A stretch of DNA of 44,105 nt, taken from positions 1 through 44,105 of the forward strand of contig JALOKU010000023.1 of the NCBI GenBank assembly GCA_025456345.1. Reading direction: 5' to 3'. The notes beneath the pieces are model-generated. The model was not told the DNA's origin, searched no databases, and worked only from the letters and a program-made list of their open reading frames with translations. Numbering within the stretch: the first letter of the stretch is position 1; each line of letters begins with the position of its first letter. Shown here one piece after another: positions 31,108 to 40,326 of this stretch. Origin of the DNA: Vicinamibacterales bacterium (GTDB lineage: Bacteria; Acidobacteriota; Vicinamibacteria; Vicinamibacterales; JAKQTR01). The position numbers were made by a program, and so were the translations under genes.

Positions 31108-33019
31108 CGATGACCCCCTGGTCGATGACCCGGTTCATCGCCGCCCCGCCGTCCTGGACGAGCGTCGAGAACTTGGTGTTGGTCTGGTTCGCCGCGGCGC
31201 CGGCCTGCGTCGCCGGCGCGTTCTGCGCCTCGGTAGCGGTGGGGGCCGCCTGCTGGGCCGCGGCGGTGCGATTCTGTGCGACGGCCCCTGCCTGCTGGTC
31301 GGGAGTCGGCCCCGCGGAAAGCTGGGCCATCGCCGCGGCGGCCTGCATCCCGGCCTGCTGGGCTTCGATCTCGATTTGGTTGCGGAGCCGGCGCAGGAGG
31401 AGGTACGACTGCCCCTTCTCCGGGTGCAGCACCATGTCCATGTAGTCGGCGCGGACCTTCTCGATCCGCTCGTCGGGACTCTGCTCCCCGACCTCCTCCA
31501 TCGCCCCGGAGAGATCGGTCAGGCCGGCGTTGAGCTTGTTGATCGCGTTGGTCGTGACCTCAAGGAAGTCCCGCGGCTCCTTGTTCGGGAAGACCCACTC
31601 AAAGTCGCGGACGCCGCCGTACACCGTTCGGGCATCGTCCCAATCGTACAGCTCCATGATGTCGAGCATGAACGCGGCGATCTCGTCGAGCGCCTGGCCG
31701 GCCTCGTTGATCCGGGGTGCCATGCGCGCGGCAGTCGCCCGCCAGGCGGTCGAGAGCGCCCGCCCGCTGTTCTGCGCTGCCTGGATTTCGCCCCACACGA
31801 CGGCCGGCAGGCCCGTGACCCGGTGGAGCATCTGGAGGAGCTGGGTGCCGTGGGTCTGCGTCGGGAAGACGTTGAGATCGACTCTGATCTGGTCGATGTC
31901 CTCGTCGGGATCGAGGCTCACCACCTCGTCAGCATTGAGGACGATCTCCCGATCGGCGTCACCCCGGAACTTGAACCGGGGGCGGGACTCCGCGAAGATC
32001 ACGTCCTGCTGCTGCGACAGCATCTTGTTGATGCCGTCCTGGAACGGAAGGAGCATCCCGACGTCGGAGAAGCCGGCGTTGTCACGCTCGTCCTCGTTGA
32101 CCCGGAAGAAGTAGGGCACCCTGCGCCAGCCGGGGTACTCGGTCGCGGCGACGAACTTGCCGTTGACGCGGACGCCGTTGACGACGCGGGATCGGACGCG
32201 CCCCTGCGGCGCGCCGTCCATGAGGACGTCCTCCTCCCAATCCCGGTCGAGGAGCCAGTAGTCCTCCACCCACACATAGGCCCGGTCGCGATCCGTCCAG
32301 CGGTCCTGCGTCGGGTCGTAGTAGTCCATCGAGGTCGCGGTGATCCCGTCGCGCTCCAGCTCGACCGAGCCGGGGTACTGCGAAGCGATCGAGGCGGACG
32401 AGCGCCTGGTCGCCACGAGGACGGCGTCGAGCTTGCGGTCGCCGTAGGCCGACCAGACGGGGAAGACGGTGGAGGGGTCGATCGCGCTCGACACGGTGAA
32501 GGTGTCGCGGTCGAAGTCGGGGAGGATGCGAAGCCAGGAGTGCCCGTAGATGTTCTTCTTGCGGGTGGCGGCCCACCAATGGCGGGGGAACCGCGCCCGC
32601 TTGAAGTGGTGAAGGAGGACAGCCTCGCGGATGGAAGCGATCGACCGCTGGCCGCGCTTGACCGCCATGTAGGTTTCCTGCCGCGCCGCCTGCTCTCCCT
32701 CGTTGGTGGAGGGCGCCGGCGTCGGGACGAACATCTCCTCAAAGCGCAGGCTGGGGAAGTCCGACGCCTCCAGCGACGTCCACAGCTCGACGGCCGCCCG
32801 CACGAGGTTGTACGAGGAGCGCGTCCGGCCCTCGTCCTCCTGACGGAAGCCCTCGATCCATTGGTCATGCTCCCCGATCCGATCCTCAAACGGCGGGGAG
32901 AACGCGCGGAGGTAGCGGTTGTGGCGGGCGCGGAGGGACGCCTGGTGTCCGGCCCACGCTGTACGGAGAGCCTCGATGCGCGTATTGAGGTCGGCGCGCA
33001 GATCGTCGTTGACCGCCAT
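31100..33019 (-). CDS. Portal protein
   Basis: 639 aa. Opening long helix (RADLNTRIEALRTAWAGHQA), central core with SSYNLVRAAVELWTSLEAS, DYYDPTQDRWTDRDRAYVWV and VPYFFRVNEDERDNAGFSDV, and a helical, Gln/Ala-rich C-terminal tail (about 560-639). Length and pattern fit the dodecameric portal of tailed phages, through which DNA is packaged. It lies downstream of the large terminase as expected. Confidence 0.88.
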   Translation of the reverse strand: MAVNDDLRADLNTRIEALRTAWAGHQASLRARHNRYLRAFSPPFEDRIGEHDQWIEGFRQEDEGRTRSSYNLVRAAVELWTSLEASDFPSLRFEEMFVPTPAPSTNEGEQAARQETYMAVKRGQRSIASIREAVLLHHFKRARFPRHWWAATRKKNIYGHSWLRILPDFDRDTFTVSSAIDPSTVFPVWSAYGDRKLDAVLVATRRSSASIASQYPGSVELERDGITATSMDYYDPTQDRWTDRDRAYVWVEDYWLLDRDWEEDVLMDGAPQGRVRSRVVNGVRVNGKFVAATEYPGWRRVPYFFRVNEDERDNAGFSDVGMLLPFQDGINKMLSQQQDVIFAESRPRFKFRGDADREIVLNADEVVSLDPDEDIDQIRVDLNVFPTQTHGTQLLQMLHRVTGLPAVVWGEIQAAQNSGRALSTAWRATAARMAPRINEAGQALDEIAAFMLDIMELYDWDDARTVYGGVRDFEWVFPNKEPRDFLEVTTNAINKLNAGLTDLSGAMEEVGEQSPDERIEKVRADYMDMVLHPEKGQSYLLLRRLRNQIEIEAQQAGMQAAAAMAQLSAGPTPDQQAGAVAQNRTAAAQQAAPTATEAQNAPATQAGAAANQTNTKFSTLVQDGGAAMNRVIDQGVIGA

Positions 33020-33028
33020 CGGACGGTC

Positions 33029-33295
33029 CTAGACGTAGACGATCGTGATGTCGCTCGCCGCCCCGGTCACGACCTTGAGGCCGGCGGACACGAAGCCCAA
33101 CTCGTAGACACCCTCCGGCATCGACGCCTTGAACAGCGCCTTCACGTTGCTTGCGCTGTCCTGAATGGAGATCGTTCCGGCGGCGGTGGTGCCGATGATG
33201 AGGCGCAGCACGTTCGTCTGCGTCGTCTTGATCGAGGTCGTCGTGGCCGTGGTGATCCGCGTAGACGACGCGGCAAGGGGTTCGGTGACTTTCAT
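33029..33295 (-). CDS. Small beta-rich protein between terminase and portal
   Basis: 88 aa from the ATG at 33295 (aggag 5 nt upstream; the GTG at 33301 is too close). Repetitive Thr-rich beta strands (STRITTATTTSIKTTQTNVL, then GTISIQDSASNVKAL) and a hydrophobic C-terminus. Such proteins between terminase and portal are often capsid decorations or fibre-like; no family recognised. Confidence 0.6.
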   Translation of the reverse strand: MKVTEPLAASSTRITTATTTSIKTTQTNVLRLIIGTTAAGTISIQDSASNVKALFKASMPEGVYELGFVSAGLKVVTGAASDITIVYV

Positions 33296-33313
33296 GCCCA
33301 CTCCTAGTGCGCC

Positions 33314-34993
33314 CTACGGTACGAGGATAGTCGTCCGCCGGCGAGCGGACAAGATGGGTGAACGAAGGGCTCCGTAGCCCCCGCGAACGACCTTGTGACG
33401 CCTGGTGGCGCCCCGGCGCTCGCGCTCCGCGATCTCGCACAGCATGAGGACGGCCATCGCGGCGTCCTTGACTTGCTTGGAGTCCTCGGGGGGAGGACGG
33501 AGGGTGGCGAGCTGATCCTTCGGCTTGTCCCAACTGGCCGGGAACTTGAGCGAGCCGTAGGGCTTGCCGAGGTCGTAGGCGGCCATCCCGACGGAGTCGT
33601 GGACGACCTCGCCGGCGGCGTCGCGCTCGCGGTCGATCCCTTCCGAAAGGAGCTTCCGCATGGCCTGGAGGCCGCGAGACTTGCGGGTCACGCCGAGGGC
33701 GTCCAGCTCCTTGAAGTCGAACTGGTGGACCGGGATGTTCCTCCGCCGCAGGGAGCGGTAGATGTTCTTGCCGTGGGCGTCGGTCGTGTCGATGTAGATG
33801 TCGCCCCCGTAGGGAAGCCAGGTTTCCTCAATCGCGAACTCGATTTCGTCGTCTACGAGGGTCCGCGAGCCGGGGATGATCTTGAGCGACACCCCGACGA
33901 TCGGCTTCTCGGAGCTGAACTTCCAGTCCGCGGGAATACGGGCAACTATTCCCACGTTGTCGGCGGAGGCGATCGCCACGTCCCAGGCGTGAAGGTAGCG
34001 CCACCGATCCGCCCCGCCCTCGCCCAGCGACTTGTCGGGAGCCTGCCAATGAGGGAGCCGGTGGTCGAACGCGGGGTCCACGAGCCAGGAGGGGAGGACG
34101 CGCCCCTTCACGCCGCCAGGCTTGCCCATGACGGAGCGGGCGTAGTCCTCCGGGTCGAGGTTCCGCAGGGCACGCTCCAGCGATTTGCCGGAAGTCGCCG
34201 GGTTCACGTCGCGGGAGGCGTAGTTGCCCCACCAGTCCTCCACCTCGGCGTCGTCCACCATCGCGAGGAACTCCTTGGCGATGTGTTCTGTCTCCGGGGT
34301 GATCGTGCCGGTCAGGACGATCGGGGCGTCGTAATCGGCCGCGCGGGCGGTCAGGCGGTTGTAGAGGACGTAGCGGATGTCATCGGGGTTCTCGGTGCTG
34401 GGCCATTCGTCCCAGGTGATGAGGCGCCACGCGCCGCCCTCGATCCGGGCCGCCTTACCCTCGGTGGAACGGAAGTCCGTGACGGCCCCGTTGAGGCACC
34501 GCAGGAGCAGGCGATCCGCTCCCGTTTCGCTGCGCTCCCTCGTCGTCGCGAACATCTGCGCGAGGGGGGCCGGCCGGCGCTTGTTCGTGGCCGGGTCGCG
34601 CTGGGCCTTCGACGTGCCGTTGATGATGTCCCCCAGCGCCAGCCAGGCGCGGCCGGCCAGCTCGTTGAGCGGAGCGCAATGCAGGGTCCGGTACTCCTCT
34701 TTCTGCCACAGCGCCTCCTCGCGGTCGTTGTCGGGAACGGGGATGCCCCAGCGGTAGTAGAGCGCCCACATATGGAGGATGCAGAGCGCGGTCGTCTTGC
34801 CAGCGCGGTTGGCCCACGTCAGGAGGTTGTACGCGGCGTGGCCGGCGATGATCGCGTCGAGCGCCTCTACCTGGGCCGGATGGAGGATGATGCCGAGCCC
34901 CTTCTCCGCGAACACGGAGATGTCCGACCGACCGCGGACGACCCACGACTTGACCTCGTCGGAGATGACGCTATTCGGCTTCGTTCGTGTCAT
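33314..34993 (-). CDS. terL: Terminase large subunit
   Basis: 559 aa. Walker A WANRAGKTT (residues 60-68, K66), Walker B LITWDEWP with D195/E196, and a C-terminal RNase-H-like nuclease with acidic residues D338 (HAWDVA), D402/D405 (IDTTDAHG) and D510 (KDAAMA). The ATPase drives DNA translocation into the procapsid; the nuclease cuts concatemers. It overlaps the putative small terminase gene by 23 nt. Confidence 0.93.
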   Translation of the reverse strand: MTRTKPNSVISDEVKSWVVRGRSDISVFAEKGLGIILHPAQVEALDAIIAGHAAYNLLTWANRAGKTTALCILHMWALYYRWGIPVPDNDREEALWQKEEYRTLHCAPLNELAGRAWLALGDIINGTSKAQRDPATNKRRPAPLAQMFATTRERSETGADRLLLRCLNGAVTDFRSTEGKAARIEGGAWRLITWDEWPSTENPDDIRYVLYNRLTARAADYDAPIVLTGTITPETEHIAKEFLAMVDDAEVEDWWGNYASRDVNPATSGKSLERALRNLDPEDYARSVMGKPGGVKGRVLPSWLVDPAFDHRLPHWQAPDKSLGEGGADRWRYLHAWDVAIASADNVGIVARIPADWKFSSEKPIVGVSLKIIPGSRTLVDDEIEFAIEETWLPYGGDIYIDTTDAHGKNIYRSLRRRNIPVHQFDFKELDALGVTRKSRGLQAMRKLLSEGIDRERDAAGEVVHDSVGMAAYDLGKPYGSLKFPASWDKPKDQLATLRPPPEDSKQVKDAAMAVLMLCEIAERERRGATRRHKVVRGGYGALRSPILSARRRTTILVP

Positions 34994-35504
34994 CTTCGAT
35001 CGCCAGCGGGTCGGACACCCGGCCGGACGCGAGCCGGATCAGCTCGTCAACCTGGGCCAGCTTGCGCCCCTTGGCCTCCCAATCCCCGACCTTCTGCGCC
35101 GCGGTCACGCCGAGCTTGGCGACGGCGACCAGCTCCCGGTCCTCCATCACGTCCAGGCGGGCGTGCAGCCGGCCCAGCGCCTCGTTCCCCACATCGACCG
35201 CGTTCTGGTTCACGTCGAGCCAATGCGACGGGCCTGGGGGCGCCACGCGCGTCAGGGAGCCCGGCGCGGCCGGCCCACCCTGGAGTCCGACCTCGACGTG
35301 GCGAGCGTGTTCCGCGAGTCGCCGCTTGAGGGTCCGGTCGGACACGCCGCTGTACCCCGTGGCGCGGAGGTAGGCCGCGGCATCCGAGTAGTCCGCGCGG
35401 CGCGAGCCATCTTGCGTGAACAGGCGGACGGTCACGTCCTCCACGACGGCGACCTTCTGGCAGACCCAACAGGAGGCCGAGCGGGGCACGAGGACTCCGT
35501 TCAT
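34971..35504 (-). CDS. Putative terminase small subunit
   Basis: 177 aa starting at ATG 35504 (ATGA overlap with the upstream gene); the longer open frame further upstream is a shadow. It has an N-terminal Cys pair (CWVC) and an HTH-like segment (about 45-70, YSDAAAYLRATGYSGVSDRT, then LKRRLAEHAR). The rest is charged helix. The position directly before terL plus DNA-binding look fits TerS, though no clear family signature is visible. Confidence 0.65.
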   Translation of the reverse strand: MNGVLVPRSASCWVCQKVAVVEDVTVRLFTQDGSRRADYSDAAAYLRATGYSGVSDRTLKRRLAEHARHVEVGLQGGPAAPGSLTRVAPPGPSHWLDVNQNAVDVGNEALGRLHARLDVMEDRELVAVAKLGVTAAQKVGDWEAKGRKLAQVDELIRLASGRVSDPLAIEDDTNEAE

Positions 35505-35821
35505 CGGCGGGCCAGCGCCTCCTCGATCAGCTTGGCGCGGACAGCAGGACCGAATGGTCCGCCGTGCGTCGTTCGCTCTGGCAGCGAAACGTAGGGACGG
35601 GGTTCCGCGCGGGGAGCCATCGCCGGTCGCCACGCGCCCATCGGATCGTCCGCAGGGTCGCCGCCCCACGGGACGGACGAGTGGCCGAGGGTCGCCACGA
35701 GAGCGTCCAGGTCACGCTTCGCCGTCCTCATCCGTTCGCTGGGCTGGCCGTGGAGCCTGTCGAGCTGCGCGATCGTTTCTTCCAGGGCGGAGGAGATCGA
35801 GGGCCATGTCTCGCCTGCCAT
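35501..35821 (-). CDS. Unknown small helical protein
   Basis: 106 aa; ATG 35821, ggagaggg about 11 nt upstream. Helical N-terminus (SALEETIAQLDRLHG, then SERMRTAKRDLDALVATLG), Pro-rich middle and basic helical end. It overlaps the membrane-protein gene at 35712-36014 by 110 nt and TerS by 4. Function unknown. Confidence 0.55.
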   Translation of the reverse strand: MAGETWPSISSALEETIAQLDRLHGQPSERMRTAKRDLDALVATLGHSSVPWGGDPADDPMGAWRPAMAPRAEPRPYVSLPERTTHGGPFGPAVRAKLIEEALARR

Positions 35822-36014
35822 CTACCCATCCCTCTCCGTACACGAGGAGGAGCGCCCCGACGACGGCGAGCGCCTGGAGCCACGGATCGGTGGCGAGGAG
35901 GATGACGCCGACGGCGCCGGCGACGAGCCAAGGGGCCGGCATCCGCCAGCGCAGCGTGGGGAACCGGCGCCTCGCCCGTCTGGTCGGGGCCTCTCCCGTG
36001 CGGATCGTTCCCAA
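35712..36014 (-). CDS. Small membrane protein
   Basis: 100 aa from a TTG at 36014, supported by ggagg 6-7 nt upstream. Residues about 27-62 form one or two adjacent hydrophobic segments (WLVAGAVGVILLATD and LQALAVVGALLLVYGEG), N-terminal basic patch (TRRARRRF), and a charged tail that lies in the overlap with the next gene. A membrane protein in the structural/packaging region is unusual; role unknown. Confidence 0.55.
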   Translation of the reverse strand: MGTIRTGEAPTRRARRRFPTLRWRMPAPWLVAGAVGVILLATDPWLQALAVVGALLLVYGEGWVDGRRDMALDLLRPGRNDRAARQAPRPAQRTDEDGEA

Positions 36015-36042
36015 GGGGTCCTCCGTCTGCTAGCCAGCAGCA

Positions 36043-36438
36043 TCATGCGTCACGAAGCGGCTTCTTGACCAGTCCGGCGTCGGGATGAAGTCCGGCGTCC
36101 GCGAGCTTCTCCGCCACCTCCTCCTTCTCAGGGTCGTACTTCGCCCCCTCCGCGAACGGCCCCTTCCGCTCCAGGAGCATCCGCGCCCAAATGATCCGCC
36201 CGTCGTGCTGGCCGTACTCGTCCACGAGGTTCTCGTACAACGACTGGCCGACCGGCGGCTCGTCCGTCGGGACCGCCAGCCACACGGCCTTCTTGACCTT
36301 GCCGAGCGGGACGGTGAGGCGCCCGAAGCCGGACGAGTCGCCGTCTGCTGACCCCGAAAGCGGGACCGCGTGGTAGCGCAGGATGATGTCATTCTGGTTC
36401 GTGGCCGGGGCGTAGAGGTAGATGTCCACCCTACGCAC
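36043..36438 (-). CDS. Unknown protein, 131 aa
   Basis: GTG start at 36438, overlapping the repeat protein gene by 8 nt. Mixed alpha/beta: YLYAPATNQNDIILRYHAV and AVWLAVPTDEPP at the N-terminus, a charged helical C-terminal half (YDPEKEEVAEKLADAG). No recognised domain. It lies between the fibre-like repeat protein and packaging genes. Confidence 0.6.
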   Translation of the reverse strand: MRRVDIYLYAPATNQNDIILRYHAVPLSGSADGDSSGFGRLTVPLGKVKKAVWLAVPTDEPPVGQSLYENLVDEYGQHDGRIIWARMLLERKGPFAEGAKYDPEKEEVAEKLADAGLHPDAGLVKKPLRDA

Positions 36439-39400
36439 CCACGAGGTCGCGGGCCGTCACGCCGAAGATGCTCGCCGTGTAGGCGACGAGGAAGTATTCG
36501 ACAGCCGCGTTCACGACGATCGTGTAGACCCCGTTCGCATCGCTCGTCGTCGTGTCATGGAACACGTTGGTCGCGGCGACGAAGCAGTCCACGGTCGCGA
36601 AGGCCACGGGGTTCCCGTTCGCGTCCCGCGTGACCCCGGTGATCGCAACCTGGATGTTCGCGACGGACGGGGCGTAGAGCGTGGGCACCCCGTCGAGGAG
36701 GCCGAGGACGATGGAGTTCGTGGCGACAAGCGTCGGCGCGTAGGTCGCCCGTCCGCCGTCGATCAGATCGAGCGCGACCGTGACGGCGGCGCCTGTGATC
36801 GTCGGCGCGTAGAGAGCGCTCGCCGCATCGAGGAAGTCCAGGGCGATCGTGCTGATCGGCGCCAGCGTCGGCTGGTAGAGCTGCGCCCCCGCGTCGAGAA
36901 GCGCGAGGCCGAGCGTGATCGCCGCCGGGCTGATGACCGGCGGGTACAGGTCGCGGCTGCCGTCGAGGAGGCCGAGCGTGAGGAACTGGTCAGGGACGAC
37001 CGACGGCGCGTAGAGCGCCGCCTCGCCGTCGAGCAGCGAGAGGACGATGAGCTGGGCGCCGCCGGTGACGGTCGGGGCGTACAGCGTCGCGTTCCCGTCG
37101 AGGAGGCCGAGGATGAGGGTGTTGACACCCGTGATCGCCGGGGCGTAGACCGCCGGCGCCCCGTCGAGGAGGCCAAGCGCGACCGTGACCGGGCCGACCG
37201 CGAGCGTCGGGGCGTACAGCGCAGGACCGGCATCGAGGAGCGGGATCGTCAGGAACTCGTCCTGCGCCAGCGTCGGCGCGTAGAGGGCCGAGCCAGAGTC
37301 AAGGAATGGGATCGTCAGCGTTGTCAGCGTTGTCAGCGCCGGCGCGTACAGCGCCGCCCCGGCGTCGAGGAGGGCCAGGGCGACGGTGTTCGTCGGGACC
37401 AGCGTCGGCGCGTAGAGGGCAGCCCCCGCGTCGAGCAGGGCGAGGGTGACGTCCTGCGTGCCGCCCAGCCCCTCGACGGTCGGGGCATACAGCGTTGGGC
37501 CGGCATCCAGCAGCGAGAGGTCGATCGTGTTGAGCGTCGAGAGCGTCGGCGCATACAGGGCGTTCGCCGCGTCGATGACCCCCAGGTCGATCGTGACCGG
37601 CTGCGGCAGGACAGCCGGGGCGTACAGGGCGTTCGCGGCATCGAGGAGATCGAGGGTGACCGTGACCGGGCCGACCGCGAGCGTCGGGGCGTACAGCGCG
37701 TTGGACCCGTCGATGACCGCAAGGTCGATCGCGTTCTTGGGCGTCAGCGTCGGGGCGTACAGCGCGTTCGCCGCGTCGATGACCCCGAGCGTCACGGCGC
37801 TCTTGGGGGCGAGCGTCGGGGCGTACAGATCACGAACGCCGTCGATGACCCCCAGCGTCAGGGTGTTCTTCGGCGTCAGGGTCGGAGCGTAAAGGGTCGG
37901 GGTGTTCTCCAGCGCGGCGAGCGTGACCGTGACCGGCTGCGGGTACAGCGCCGGGGCGTAGAGGGCGTTCGACCCGTCCAGCAGGCCGAGGGTGATGGTC
38001 TGCGCTTCGGTGGCGACACCTTCCACGACCGGGGCGTAGAGGACCGGGGCGCCGGCCCCAATCGTCGCCGCGTAAGCGTCGATCTGGTCGATCGCTGTGA
38101 TCTCATCGCCGCCAACATCCGAAACGACGCCGACCTTGCCGGCGTCAGAGTAGGTCGAGTCCGTGACCGGCCCGATGTTCCAAGCGTCCGGTTCCGACTC
38201 CGAGGCCAGCCACACCTTGACGTAGTGGGTTGACCCCACGACCACGGCGCGGATCTTCAGGTAGGCCGTGTAGTCCAGCGTCCCGACAAGGACGTTGGTC
38301 ACGATAGAGGTCGCTCCGCTGAGGCCCGTCGAGTTGTCGTAGGACGTCCTGTACAGGCGGACGCCGATCTGCGTTGCCGAGTACCGATAGGCAAGGGCGA
38401 TGTACCAGCCGCCGGACCCCGAAACCCATCGGTACAGGACGCCGCCGCCCCATGAGCTGACAGTCTGCCCGCTGAGGTTGATCGTGGCCTGAACGTCGAT
38501 GTCGGCTGTCGAGGTGCCGCCGTTCAAGTACCACGCCGCGTTATGAGCGTCGGCGATCGGGGAGCTGTACAGCGACATCACCCCGCCGGAAGCGGAGGCC
38601 CCGCTGTTGTTCGACCACGTTCCGTCCTTCGTCCACAGGATCGTGTAGTCGCAGGGGTTCGAGAAGCCGGAGATGGCGGACCCGCGAACCGGCCCGCCGA
38701 CCTGTTCCAGCAGCGGCAGGGTGATGATGTCCAGCATCCGCTGGACGGTCGGTGCGTAAAGCGCCCGCGAGCCGTCGAGGAGGTCGAGCGTGATGTTCTG
38801 GCTGACGCGGAGGCGGGTACACCACGCCGAACCGGGGTCAGCGACGCTGTTCGTGCCGGAGACAACCGCGGCTGCCGAGCTGGTGCCGGCCGTCGCGAGC
38901 CGGTTGCGGCCGTCGGCAGAGATGTCGTTGGACGTGGACGACGAGAGGGCGGTGGCGGGGTACTCCGTCACCGTGTCGAGCGTCAGGCCGGACTGGCTGA
39001 CCGTCGGGACCGTCAGCGTCGTGTTGTCGTTCGTGACCGCGAACGCGTCGAGCATATCGCCCGACCTGGCGCTGATGTGGCTCTGGATCGTGCCGGAGTA
39101 GGAGGTCGCGGCGGCGATCGCGCCGCCGTCACCGACCGGCGTTTCCCAGGTTTCCGACGCGCCCTTGCTGTAACTGACCGCGGAATAGCAGCCCGGCGTC
39201 GGCGCTTGCTCGTCGTCGAACTCGATAACCGGGTTCGTTTCGGACGAGCTGGTGGCAACCTTCCAAAAGACGGCGACGAGGACGCCGCCGCCGCCGTTTG
39301 AGGAGGCTCCGCCGCTGTTGTAGAACTGGCCGATCTTGGCCCAGCCGGACGTGTTGCAGACAGCAACGTCCGTCGTGGGCGTCGCTGACTTCCAGCCCAC

Positions 39401-39505
39401 GCGGACGAGAAGCATCTGCCCGGCAGAGTGCGAGGGCAGCGTGACCGTCGGATTACGGGTAGTGGTCGCTACCCATGCTCCTGCGGTCCCGTCGGAGATT
39501 GCCAC
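36431..39505 (-). CDS. Fibre-like protein with ~20 YAP repeats
   Basis: 1024 aa from a GTG at 39505. The N-terminal domain (residues about 1-235) looks like a phage fibre adhesion sandwich; residues about 260-480 form a lectin-like jelly-roll (CDYTILWTKDGTWSNNSG, YRWVSGSGGWYIALAYRYSA). Residues about 485-950 comprise about 20 tandem repeats of 22-23 aa (ALYAPTL...TLGLLDG pattern). The C-terminus (about 955-1024) resembles a carboxypeptidase regulatory-like beta fold (GVTRDANGNPVAFATVDCF). Likely an elongated receptor-binding or surface fibre protein; family not assigned. Confidence 0.65.
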   Translation of the reverse strand: MAISDGTAGAWVATTTRNPTVTLPSHSAGQMLLVRVGWKSATPTTDVAVCNTSGWAKIGQFYNSGGASSNGGGGVLVAVFWKVATSSSETNPVIEFDDEQAPTPGCYSAVSYSKGASETWETPVGDGGAIAAATSYSGTIQSHISARSGDMLDAFAVTNDNTTLTVPTVSQSGLTLDTVTEYPATALSSSTSNDISADGRNRLATAGTSSAAAVVSGTNSVADPGSAWCTRLRVSQNITLDLLDGSRALYAPTVQRMLDIITLPLLEQVGGPVRGSAISGFSNPCDYTILWTKDGTWSNNSGASASGGVMSLYSSPIADAHNAAWYLNGGTSTADIDVQATINLSGQTVSSWGGGVLYRWVSGSGGWYIALAYRYSATQIGVRLYRTSYDNSTGLSGATSIVTNVLVGTLDYTAYLKIRAVVVGSTHYVKVWLASESEPDAWNIGPVTDSTYSDAGKVGVVSDVGGDEITAIDQIDAYAATIGAGAPVLYAPVVEGVATEAQTITLGLLDGSNALYAPALYPQPVTVTLAALENTPTLYAPTLTPKNTLTLGVIDGVRDLYAPTLAPKSAVTLGVIDAANALYAPTLTPKNAIDLAVIDGSNALYAPTLAVGPVTVTLDLLDAANALYAPAVLPQPVTIDLGVIDAANALYAPTLSTLNTIDLSLLDAGPTLYAPTVEGLGGTQDVTLALLDAGAALYAPTLVPTNTVALALLDAGAALYAPALTTLTTLTIPFLDSGSALYAPTLAQDEFLTIPLLDAGPALYAPTLAVGPVTVALGLLDGAPAVYAPAITGVNTLILGLLDGNATLYAPTVTGGAQLIVLSLLDGEAALYAPSVVPDQFLTLGLLDGSRDLYPPVISPAAITLGLALLDAGAQLYQPTLAPISTIALDFLDAASALYAPTITGAAVTVALDLIDGGRATYAPTLVATNSIVLGLLDGVPTLYAPSVANIQVAITGVTRDANGNPVAFATVDCFVAATNVFHDTTTSDANGVYTIVVNAAVEYFLVAYTASIFGVTARDLVGA
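36655..38052 (-). repeat. ~20-copy 66-69-bp coding repeat array
   Basis: Tandem repeats of 22-23 codons encoding LYAP...LLDG units; many copies differ by only a few bases (for example gccccgtacagcgcgtt-type variants seen on the plus strand). All copies are in frame inside the fibre-like gene, so the array could expand or contract by recombination and change fibre length. Confidence 0.85.
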
Positions 39506-39548
39506 GGGTTATCCCCCTCTAGGGGGGCGGGTTAGGCCCCGTGGTGCC

Positions 39549-39980
39549 TCAAATCTTGGCGATGCCCGACGCGGAGAAGGTGACGTTCACGTCGCCGCCG
39601 TTCGGCGTCAGCGGAAGCCCGGTGGCCGTGTCGAAGAACCACAGGAGGTTCGACGTGGCGGCCGAGCCGGTGTCCTTGAAGAACACGAGCGACTCGACCG
39701 TGGCGCCCGAGACTGCCGTGAACGCCGGGGCAGGGTCGGTCGTGTTGTCGAACACGCCGGCCGCGACCGTCCCGATCGTCTTCGCGGCGAGGGTGTACGC
39801 GGTCCCGATGAGGCCGGCGTCCTGGTCGTCCCAGAAGTCGTCGGCCGCCGCGTCCGGGGCGCCATCCGCCGAGCCGTTGTCCACGAGCGCCATCTTGATC
39901 GTGTCCGAGTCGAGATCGACGCGGGTCGCGTGCGCCCCGAGGATGCCGTTCAGGAACGCGTTGTAGAACGAGTTAGCCAT
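39549..39980 (-). CDS. Structural-like protein, 143 aa
   Basis: ATG at 39980 with a strong aaggaag ribosome binding site, overlapping its upstream neighbour by 8 nt. The pattern SFYNAFLNGILGAHATRVDL, DTIKMALVDNGSADGA and a C-terminal LWFFDTATGLPLTPNGGDVN is a common phage virion-protein style with an N-terminal helix and beta-sandwich. Likely decoration, fibre or tail accessory; function not specified. Confidence 0.65.
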   Translation of the reverse strand: MANSFYNAFLNGILGAHATRVDLDSDTIKMALVDNGSADGAPDAAADDFWDDQDAGLIGTAYTLAAKTIGTVAAGVFDNTTDPAPAFTAVSGATVESLVFFKDTGSAATSNLLWFFDTATGLPLTPNGGDVNVTFSASGIAKI

Positions 39981-40326
39981 CCCGATCTTCCTTTCCGCGG
40001 ACGATGGGGATGTTGCCCCACGCCCCTGTCCCTGCTCGCTGGTCGCCCAGCCCGATGCCCATGACTGGCGGCTTCTTCACCACGTTGCCCGTCGTGAAGC
40101 CCTCGGCCCACAGGTGCAGCTTGATCTTCTCGTACAGCACGTCCCCGACGATGCACGAGCCTGTCTCGTCGATGTTGAGGTGGTGGGTCTTGAAGACGTG
40201 GACCCGTCCACAGCCGCCGAACTCCGGCGGGGTGCATTGGTACGGGGTCCGGTAGGGCCGGTCCCCCTCGACGACGGTGTAGCGGACGTTCCGCTCCGTC
40301 GGGTGCTGGATGCGAACGCCGGGCAT
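39973..40326 (-). CDS. Unknown protein, 117 aa
   Basis: ATG at 40326 directly abutting the previous gene's stop. Cys-containing TPPEFGGCGRV and GSCIV, His-rich VHVFKTHHLNID and a C-terminal basic end. A possible metal-binding beta protein. No family recognised; probably virion accessory by position. Confidence 0.55.
   Translation of the reverse strand: MPGVRIQHPTERNVRYTVVEGDRPYRTPYQCTPPEFGGCGRVHVFKTHHLNIDETGSCIVGDVLYEKIKLHLWAEGFTTGNVVKKPPVMGIGLGDQRAGTGAWGNIPIVRGKEDRDG

Noticed and set aside
27682..31113. 1143-aa open frame on the plus strand, and similar long plus-strand frames at 30650-33307, 26016-27947, 33395-35329 and 23886-25814
   Set aside because: They run antisense to portal, terminase and the giant protein genes, are Arg/Gly/Val/Leu-biased with no motifs, and have no ribosome binding sites. 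Such frames are a routine product of high-GC coding DNA.
39506..39548. Terminator after the 39549-39980 gene (ccccctctagggggg)
   Set aside because: The 5-bp stem is very short and contains the ribosome binding site of the next gene, so it is not listed as a terminator.
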